Shown piece after piece: positions 58,573 through 64,000 of a stretch of DNA of 64,000 nucleotides (positions are counted from its first letter, which is position 1; every line of letters starts with the position of its first letter). This DNA is from Metabacillus arenae (GTDB lineage Bacteria > Bacillota > Bacilli > Bacillales > Bacillaceae). The DNA is taken from assembly GCF_014773385.1 (NCBI RefSeq), contig NZ_JACXAI010000019.1:1-64000 (forward strand), given 5' to 3'. The notes under the pieces are model-generated. The model did not search any database. It worked only from the letters and a program-made list of their open reading frames with translations, and was not told where the DNA came from. The position numbers and the translations under genes were made by a program.

Positions 58573-60120
58573 ATGCTTAAGAAAAAATTAGGATTGTTAG
58601 TAAATGTCACATTGGCAGCTAGTTTAATAGTCGGCTGCAGTAATGACTCATCTAGCTCGGAATCCAAAGAAGATGGATCCTATAAAATTGCGACAGTTCG
58701 TTGGTCGGACTGGGGTGATGACTTTTTAAAAGGGTTTGTTGAAGAGACTGAAAAAGAAGCAGGAATTTCAATTGATTGGGATACTTATTTAAATAGTGAA
58801 TGGGGAGACAAAAAATCGTTATTAATGGCTGGGGGAGAATTACCTGATGCATTTTGGGGCTCTATTTCTCTAACTGATTCAGATATAGCTAAGAACTCAG
58901 GAGTGTTTATCCCGCTGGAAGATTTGATTGAAGAAAATATGCCTAATTTAAAAGCTGCATTTGATGAAGATCCTGCACTGCGTGCGATGGTTACTTCTCC
59001 TGATGGACATATTTATAGTTTGCCAAAGAAACTGCCATTAAGACCAATTGCAGGAAATTCGTTGTTCATCAATCAAAAATGGTTAGATAATTTGAAGCTG
59101 TCAATGCCTGAAACCTATGAAGAATTTTACAATGTTTTAAAAGCATTTAAAGAGCAAGATGCAAATGGAAACGGAGACCCTAATGATGAAATTCTTTATC
59201 AGGGCGATGTTATGAGTTTTATCCTACCCTTTGGCTTGCCTACAGGCGCATATTTAGCTTCTATGACGGTAAAAGATGGAAAGCCAATCTATATGCCAAC
59301 TGAAGCTGCTTATAGAGAAGGGATTGAATGGATGCATAAAGCGTATGCTGAAGGGCTGATTGATCAAGAGTTATTTACACAAGATGAATCTATGGCTGAA
59401 GCAAAACGGAAAAGTGAAGAAGGTTCCTTGGTGGGAGTATCCCGTGGTTGGACGCCCGACGCCGTATTTGGACCAAATGCAAGTGAGTATGCTCAATTAC
59501 CTGCACTAGAAGGTCCAGATGGAGAACGGTATGTGATGACGGATGCACCAGTTTATTCTAGAAATGAGTTTATGATCACAACAAAGGCGGAGAATCCAGC
59601 TGAATTATTGAAATGGGCAGATAAATTCTACACAGAAGATGCAAGTATTCAAACTTTCTACGGTTCGTTCGGTGTTGGAGTTGAAAAAGAAGAAGACGGA
59701 ACATACAAAGTCTTAGAAGCTCCAGAAGGTGAATCAGCAGATATATTTGCCTGGATTCACTCATTCCGTGATTTTGGTCCTAAATATATCGGGGAAGGAT
59801 TTAACGAAAAAGTAACACTGCCAACTAATGGTGGAGATGGATTGAAGCTTGAATTAGACAAAGAAATTAATAAGTATGCAAGAGAACAATTTCCAAATGT
59901 TGTTTATACAGCAGAAGAGATGAATCGTTTAAATGCATTAAGTGTAGACCTTACTTCTTACGTGGAATCTATGCAATCTAAATGGGTTGTTGAGGGTGGA
60001 GCTGCAAAAGAGTGGGATTCCTATATTTCTCAATTAAAACAAATGGGTTATGACGAATATATGGAAATTCAGAACAAAGCATTTGACAGGTATCAAAAAA
60101 GTCTTAAAGAAGCTGAATAA
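58573..60120 (+). CDS. Extracellular solute-binding lipoprotein (LplA-like)
   Basis: A 515-residue lipoprotein with signal peptide MLKKKLGLLVNVTLAASLIV and lipidated Cys22, then a Ser-rich linker. The mature sequence begins YKIATVRWSDWGDDFLKGF and contains LPDAFWGSISLTDSDIAK and a DANGNGDPNDEI loop that looks like a calcium-binding segment common in LplA-type proteins. The large size (over 500 residues) is typical for polysaccharide-fragment binders of this group. The ATG follows TAGGGGGA. A stable hairpin after the gene may protect its mRNA and raise its level relative to the next genes. Confidence 0.9.
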   Translation: MLKKKLGLLVNVTLAASLIVGCSNDSSSSESKEDGSYKIATVRWSDWGDDFLKGFVEETEKEAGISIDWDTYLNSEWGDKKSLLMAGGELPDAFWGSISLTDSDIAKNSGVFIPLEDLIEENMPNLKAAFDEDPALRAMVTSPDGHIYSLPKKLPLRPIAGNSLFINQKWLDNLKLSMPETYEEFYNVLKAFKEQDANGNGDPNDEILYQGDVMSFILPFGLPTGAYLASMTVKDGKPIYMPTEAAYREGIEWMHKAYAEGLIDQELFTQDESMAEAKRKSEEGSLVGVSRGWTPDAVFGPNASEYAQLPALEGPDGERYVMTDAPVYSRNEFMITTKAENPAELLKWADKFYTEDASIQTFYGSFGVGVEKEEDGTYKVLEAPEGESADIFAWIHSFRDFGPKYIGEGFNEKVTLPTNGGDGLKLELDKEINKYAREQFPNVVYTAEEMNRLNALSVDLTSYVESMQSKWVVEGGAAKEWDSYISQLKQMGYDEYMEIQNKAFDRYQKSLKEAE

Positions 60121-60147
60121 ATCGCGAATATTTATTATAAACAAATG

Positions 60148-60190
60148 CAGTCGGTTTACGTGAATTTCGTGGGACCGACTGTTCATTTTT
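60148..60190 (+). terminator. Hairpin after the binding-protein gene
   Basis: CAGTCGGT (60148-60155) pairs with ACCGACTG (60174-60181), followed by TTCATTTTT. It is probably a partial terminator within the operon. Confidence 0.7.
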
Positions 60191-60269
60191 AGAAGCCTAA
60201 AAATTCAACAATTGTAAATTAGGAGATTGAATGATTTGACAGTTATATCTAGAAAGGGGTGGGGGAAAA

Positions 60270-60899
60270 TTGAGTCAATTATTTCATTTGGATGGTCCAT
60301 TATTTAAATTTTTATCAAGTGCAGTGGATTTAGTCATTTTAAACTTTTTATTTTTCCTCTTTTGTATTCCTATTTTAACCATGGGTGCTTCCATGACTGC
60401 TTTATACTCTGTTTTAATGAAAATGGTAAGAGATGAAGAGAAGGATATCGTTAAGAGTTTCCTATTATCTTTTAAAAAGAATTTTACCCAAAGTACGATT
60501 GTTTGGTTTATTATGTCAGCCGCCGGATTTTTCCTTTTTGCAAACCTCATTTTTTTAGGAAATCTGAGTGGAGTACCTAAGATCTTTTTCGCAAGCATGT
60601 TACTCATTTTTGGATGTGTTTACCTTTGCATCTTGCTTTTTATTTTTCCTTACATGGCCAGATATGAAGACACGATTAAAAAGTCACTATTAAATTCATT
60701 ATTAGTCGGGCTTTCAAATTTCCCTTACCTTCTAGTATTGATCATTCTTACTGTAGTTCCAGTTATTTTTGTTTTTTCTTCATCCATAGGATTGCTAACA
60801 GGATTATATTTCGGAACATTCGGGGGATTTGCCTTACTTGCTTTTTTAAATTCTTATCTTTTTAGAAAAGCTTTTTCAAAATATGAGGTTAGTATTTAG
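60270..60899 (+). CDS. DUF624 (YesL-family) membrane protein
   Basis: A 209-residue protein with about five to six helices. The N-terminus LDGPLFKFLSSAVDLVILNFLFFLFCIPILTMGASMTALYSVLMKMVRDEE is the DUF624/YesL signature. YesL-type proteins accompany LplABC-type importers and YesMN-type two-component systems in Bacilli, but their biochemical role is unknown. The start is a TTG after GGGGTGGGGG. The 3' end overlaps the longer reading frame of the next gene but not its likely start. The context supports a role in uptake or sensing of the same sugar. Confidence 0.88.
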   Translation: MSQLFHLDGPLFKFLSSAVDLVILNFLFFLFCIPILTMGASMTALYSVLMKMVRDEEKDIVKSFLLSFKKNFTQSTIVWFIMSAAGFFLFANLIFLGNLSGVPKIFFASMLLIFGCVYLCILLFIFPYMARYEDTIKKSLLNSLLVGLSNFPYLLVLIILTVVPVIFVFSSSIGLLTGLYFGTFGGFALLAFLNSYLFRKAFSKYEVSI

Positions 60900-60930
60900 A
60901 AAAAAATCTATTAAACGAAGGAGTGCCCAT

Positions 60931-61995
60931 ATGATTAGCAATAAAGTAGTTACTGTTGGGGTAATTGGTCTTGGCGGGATGTCAAATTTTTATCTTCGAA
61001 ACATTTCTAAAATAGATTCCATTCAAGTTGGCGCGATATGTGATATTAATCAAGATCTTTTAAGTAAAATTGGTGAACAAGAGGGAGTTAGTCAAGAAAA
61101 ACGCTTCAATAATATGGAAGAGATTATTGCCTCTCCTGATGTGGATGCCATTATCTCTGTTGTTCCCAATAACTTGCATGCAAAAGTCTTGGAATTATGT
61201 ATTTTACACCAAAAACCAATTATGTCTGAGAAACCATTTACAATGGATCTTGAAGAAGCAGAGAACTTGAATCTATTATATGAGAAAAATCCAATTCCTT
61301 GCATGATAGGATTTATTCATCGCTACACCCCAGCTTTTCAATATGCGAAAAAATTGTTAGACGAAAATACAATAGGCCAAATCCGTCATATTGATGTACG
61401 TTATCAACAATCGTTTGGAGCTCCTTTATTTAACTTTCCTTATCTGTGGCGTTTTAATAAAGCAGTTACTGGTACAGGCGCACTAGGAGATTTAGGAGCC
61501 CACATGATCGATAGTGCTCGATTTTTTGCTGGAGAGTTCCATTCAGTCTCAGCATTGATGAAAACCTTTGTTGAGAAAAGGATAGACCCTCTAACTGGCG
61601 AAGAGAGACAGGTTGAAGTCGATGATTTTACAAGTTTTCAAGCTGTTCTTGGAAAGGGTGTTGCAGGGAATTTTGTCACCACAAGAAATGCAATTGGCTC
61701 ATCGAATCAGCACGAAGTAACATTATATGGGGATTACGGTACGCTGCATGTGAATATTGAGCGCCCTAATGAAATTGATATTTTTGTTAAAAGTGAATCG
61801 GAAGAGAAACCAGTTTTGAAAACAGAAAAAGTACCAGAGATTTATAATAAGACTCTTTTAAGTGACTTTGCCCAACTAATCTTAAATAACAAAACTCTGG
61901 ATATCCCCACTTTTTATGATGGATATAAAAATCAAAAAGTAATTGATCGTATCATTTATTCTGCAGAAAATGGCCGCTTTGTGAAAGTTGATTGA
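60931..61995 (+). CDS. Gfo/Idh/MocA-family oxidoreductase
   Basis: A 354-residue NAD(P)-dependent sugar or sugar-acid dehydrogenase. The nucleotide motif VTVGVIGLGGMSNFYLRN starts near residue 7, the conserved SEKPFTMDLEEAE carries the catalytic-region lysine (E-K-P), and GTGALGDLGAHMIDSARFF holds the conserved D-x-G-x-H motif. The ATG at 60931 with GAAGGAG is preferred over the in-frame start at 60883. It follows the YesL-type gene by 31 bp and is probably the intracellular enzyme of this locus, acting on the imported sugar. No glycoside hydrolase is present in this operon. Confidence 0.9.
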   Translation: MISNKVVTVGVIGLGGMSNFYLRNISKIDSIQVGAICDINQDLLSKIGEQEGVSQEKRFNNMEEIIASPDVDAIISVVPNNLHAKVLELCILHQKPIMSEKPFTMDLEEAENLNLLYEKNPIPCMIGFIHRYTPAFQYAKKLLDENTIGQIRHIDVRYQQSFGAPLFNFPYLWRFNKAVTGTGALGDLGAHMIDSARFFAGEFHSVSALMKTFVEKRIDPLTGEERQVEVDDFTSFQAVLGKGVAGNFVTTRNAIGSSNQHEVTLYGDYGTLHVNIERPNEIDIFVKSESEEKPVLKTEKVPEIYNKTLLSDFAQLILNNKTLDIPTFYDGYKNQKVIDRIIYSAENGRFVKVD

Positions 61996-62394
61996 TTTTT
62001 AGGAGGGCTATGTAAGAGAAAGTAAAATTAATATCAGGCTCCTTTGCTGATATATGAGGGCATCTTCCTATTCTTACCTATTGCTGAAGAGTTAAAGATT
62101 GGAGCTGTCATTTGGCAGCTTTTCTTATTGTATTCTAGTGGCAGTTTAAGAAGGATAATAAAACCAAGTGTAGAAATTAGACTAAACTGTAATTAGTTTT
62201 ACACTGTTTATCTTAGTGAAAAATTGGTGAATATCTAATAATGCCAAACCAATTTTATGGACAAGATTCACTTTGGGTTTTGTGGTTTTCATAGAATGAA
62301 GTAACGGTTAATGGTTGAAAAAGGGCGAACTAGGCTTGAACGTAGAGTGTTATGAACATTGGGAAGTAAAAAAAGTTTATGGAGGATAAGAAAT
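61996..62394. other. Intergenic segment with terminator
   Basis: A terminator-like hairpin, AGCTGTCA...TGGCAGCT followed by TTTCTT (62103-62126), closes the dehydrogenase operon. The remaining 270 bp up to the NUDIX gene are AT-rich and show no reading frame or operator. Confidence 0.5.
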
Positions 62395-62802
62395 ATGACA
62401 CCACCAAAACATATTGTTTCAGCAGCTGCAATTGTATTAAATAACCAAAACGAAATTTTATTAATTAAAGGACCTCGCAGAGGATGGGAAATGCCTGGTG
62501 GACAGGTTGAAGAAGGAGAATCATTGAAGAATGCGGCAATCAGAGAAACAAAGGAAGAGTCCGGAATAGATATTGAGATAACAAAATTTTGTGGAATATA
62601 TCAAAATATAAACGATTCAATATGTAATACATTGTTTTTGGGCATACCCATCGGCGGAGAACTAACAACTAGTTCTGAAAGCTTAGAAGTAGGCTTTTTT
62701 CCAATTAAAGAAGCATTGGAAATGGTCACTTGGAAAAACTTCAGACAAAGAATCGAGTATTGTTTAAACGACAATCTTCAGCCTTTTTGTATTGAATTTT
62801 GA
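62395..62802 (+). CDS. NUDIX hydrolase
   Basis: A 135-residue NUDIX protein. The complete NUDIX box runs from Gly36 to Ile58: G-x5-E-x7-R-E-T-x-E-E-x-G-I, with Glu54 and Glu55 as metal ligands. The core begins HIVSAAAIVLNNQNEILLIKG. It hydrolyses a nucleoside diphosphate linked to another group; the exact substrate cannot be told. The start is the ATG at 62395 with GGAGGA about 8 nt upstream. It stands alone and looks unrelated to the sugar loci. Confidence 0.92.
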   Translation: MTPPKHIVSAAAIVLNNQNEILLIKGPRRGWEMPGGQVEEGESLKNAAIRETKEESGIDIEITKFCGIYQNINDSICNTLFLGIPIGGELTTSSESLEVGFFPIKEALEMVTWKNFRQRIEYCLNDNLQPFCIEF

Positions 62803-63008
62803 AGGTAGATTTTTAACGAACTGCGAAGGGCTAATTGAAGGATTTTTTTATTGACAGAATAATACAAGATGTTGGTGACATAGTGTTTTATATAGGGCTA
62901 ATAATAGATGGGAATGTCGTTATACTTATGCCTTAATTCCTAATACTCATTTATTTGGTTTCCCACTTCTTAATTAGTAAACAGGCTTCTATAAAGGGGC
63001 TGATTGTT

Positions 63009-63188
63009 TTGATTAGAAATAAAAAGATGCATTTAATCCTTTTTTTGTGTATTTTTTTAATAATCATTCTTGTAGTTAATGTTTTTCTCCATGTTAAAAT
63101 TCACATAGTGTATACTTCAGGAGTAGGTCCGTTTTTAATAATGGGATTAATCATTTTGGCTATTGTTTATCTTTATTTCAAGCGTTAA
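63009..63188 (+). CDS. Small two-helix membrane protein (59 aa)
   Basis: A 59-residue frame starting from a TTG at 63009 with AAAGGGG 9 nt upstream. It has a basic start (IRNKKMH), a first hydrophobic helix (LILFLCIFLIIILVVNVFL), a short loop, and a second helix (GPFLIMGLIILAIVYLYF). The frame extends upstream to 62955 without a better start. I recognise no family. A terminator-like hairpin follows at 63247-63277. It might be a small stress or transport-related membrane protein. Confidence 0.5.
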   Translation: MIRNKKMHLILFLCIFLIIILVVNVFLHVKIHIVYTSGVGPFLIMGLIILAIVYLYFKR

Positions 63189-63246
63189 CAAAAACGAAGA
63201 AGTTATTAATTTGCGGATGAGTTACTAATTTTGGACTAAAACAGAG

Positions 63247-63277
63247 AAAGGTGAACTTTTAGAGAAATACACCTTTT
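63247..63277 (+). terminator. Terminator after the small membrane gene
   Basis: AAAGGTG (63247-63253) pairs with CACCTTT (63270-63276), followed by TATT. It is modest in strength. Confidence 0.5.
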
Positions 63278-63392
63278 ATTCACTCAAAAAAAATCAATAT
63301 TCCCCTAATGGTTTATAACGGACAACATAAGGGTTTTAAATATTATGTTTACAAGTATTTAGATGCCAAACGAATTAAATGATGCTAAAAAT

Positions 63393-63600
63393 CTAGTAGT
63401 TCGTTGTCACTTAACCATGAACGAACACTATCAACGAATTTATTAGTGGCGGGAGAAGTGTTTGTTTTTTTAGCAATACCTATAAGACTCTACTTCCAAA
63501 TTTAAAATTCGTATGTTTTTGGGAATATTAGATACTTTGTATTGAGTTAGGGTCGTATGTATCGACCATACCTCAAGAAGTTATAAATTTAGCTGACACT
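63393..63600 (-). pseudogene. Decayed LysR-type regulator, C-terminal remnant
   Basis: On the minus strand the last part reads LIGIAKKTNTSPATNKFVDSV followed by RSWLSDNELLDF and a stop at 63393. This looks like the end of a LysR effector domain, where a strand of the type LG-I-x-x-K is followed by a final helix F-x-x-x-V-R. Upstream the match continues only in other frames (NIPKNIRILNLEVES, then MVDTYDPNSIQ), with stops between. It appears to be a pseudogene with frameshifts. The assignment rests on pattern only. Confidence 0.35.
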
Positions 63601-63745
63601 CATAATTTTCCAATAATTGTTTTCTCTAAAGAAGTGAGGTTCATTGATATAATGGTGAACGTATGCTTATATATATTCGTGACATCCTGATGATGACTGA
63701 GCGTTTCAAACCTAGCTTTCGCATGATGTGTATTGCGATTTGGTC

Positions 63746-63889
63746 TAATCGAATATTTTCATCGGATTGCATTAAATCGAGTAATCCATAAAAATTTTTT
63801 TGACCATTAGCACTTCGAGTATATAAAGAATCAAAATGATTTTACATATCATAATACTTGTTGTGCCTCAGTTTCTTTCGTTTTAACAA
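63746..63889 (-). pseudogene. Group II intron reverse transcriptase/maturase, N-terminal remnant
   Basis: Read leftward from a TTG at 63889: LLKRKKLRHNKYYDM, an in-frame TAA, then NHFDSLYTRSANGQKNFYGL followed by LDLMQSDENIRL. The second part matches what I recall as the start of LtrA-like intron-encoded reverse transcriptases of Firmicutes, where a glutamine codon would stand in place of the TAA. Homology ends after about 47 codons, before any catalytic domain. Sequence right of 63890 (AAAAGGAGCCACCGA on the minus strand) may be intron RNA domain. It is a dead fragment. Confidence 0.5.
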
Positions 63890-64000
63890 GTCGGTGGCTC
63901 CTTTTGGAGCTGAACCTCTATTAGTCTTACAAGAACCTTATTAATCGTTTAAGAACTGCCTTGCATGGTGAATGAATCTTTTATTAGTCTAGTGGCTATC

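Noticed and set aside
1-64000. tRNA, rRNA or an intact insertion sequence or prophage
   Set aside because: No cloverleaf with TTCGA-type loops, no rRNA blocks, and no intact transposase, integrase or phage structural gene was seen.

Overview
This 64 kb window is low-GC Firmicutes DNA, most likely a Bacillaceae chromosome (Bacillus, Neobacillus or a relative). The evidence is AGGAGG-type ribosome binding sites with frequent GTG and TTG starts, CcpA-type cre sites, a Bacillus-type xylose operator, a KGG-repeat stress protein, a dispersed hairpin repeat of a kind I associate with Bacillus genomes, and YesMN-type two-component systems. Species cannot be fixed from the sequence. I found no rRNA, tRNA, CRISPR array or intact mobile element.

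The region is a string of accessory catabolic loci, each with its own transporter and regulator. (1) 82-5769: a leftward cluster of a BacA-like prephenate decarboxylase, a DUF2000 protein, a formylglycine-generating-enzyme-fold protein, a molybdopterin oxidoreductase, an APC permease and a cut-off HisC, facing a MocR/aminotransferase-type regulator. It resembles a small amino-acid-derived biosynthetic or conversion cluster and is my best candidate for an undescribed system. (2) 5897-6910: a hypothetical gene and a broken conjugation-type NlpC/P60 hydrolase next to a repeat fragment. (3) 6916-11555: xylR, xylB and xylA, with two xyl operators and two cre sites. (4) 11814-15933: a 46-aa charged protein, a CorA-type transporter, a KGG stress protein, a cold-shock protein and an AEC permease. 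(5) 16791-23312: YhdT and PanF-type symporter, M20 amidohydrolase, tartrate/malate-type dehydrogenase, SDR and aldehyde dehydrogenase, behind a duplicated leader of about 110 bp. (6) 23632-30056: GntR regulator, fused TAXI-TRAP transporter, crotonase and a two-subunit acid-CoA ligase. (7) 30439-37754: a sigma-54 activator with a textbook -24/-12 promoter, acetoacetate-decarboxylase-like enzyme, two SDRs, ALDH, and a PutP-type symporter preceded by a 38-aa membrane peptide. (8) 38079-44150: metallohydrolase, DgaE, DgaF, PfkB kinase, GntR/UTRA regulator and GntP, for a glucosaminate-like sugar acid. (9) 44776-52672: GH172 enzyme, sugar ABC importer and two-component system. (10) 53061-61995: a second two-component system facing an LplBC-type ABC importer with DUF624 and a Gfo/Idh/MocA dehydrogenase. 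(11) 62395-64000: NUDIX hydrolase, a small membrane protein, then decayed LysR and group II intron reverse-transcriptase remnants.

The common logic is uptake and oxidation of plant- or soil-derived sugars and organic acids. Perfect or near-perfect cre sites precede the xylose, gluconate/glucosaminate, GH172 and LplBC-type loci, so these loci probably share carbon catabolite control. Both ends of the window, and the 5.9-6.9 kb segment, hold truncated genes that suggest repeated insertion and deletion.
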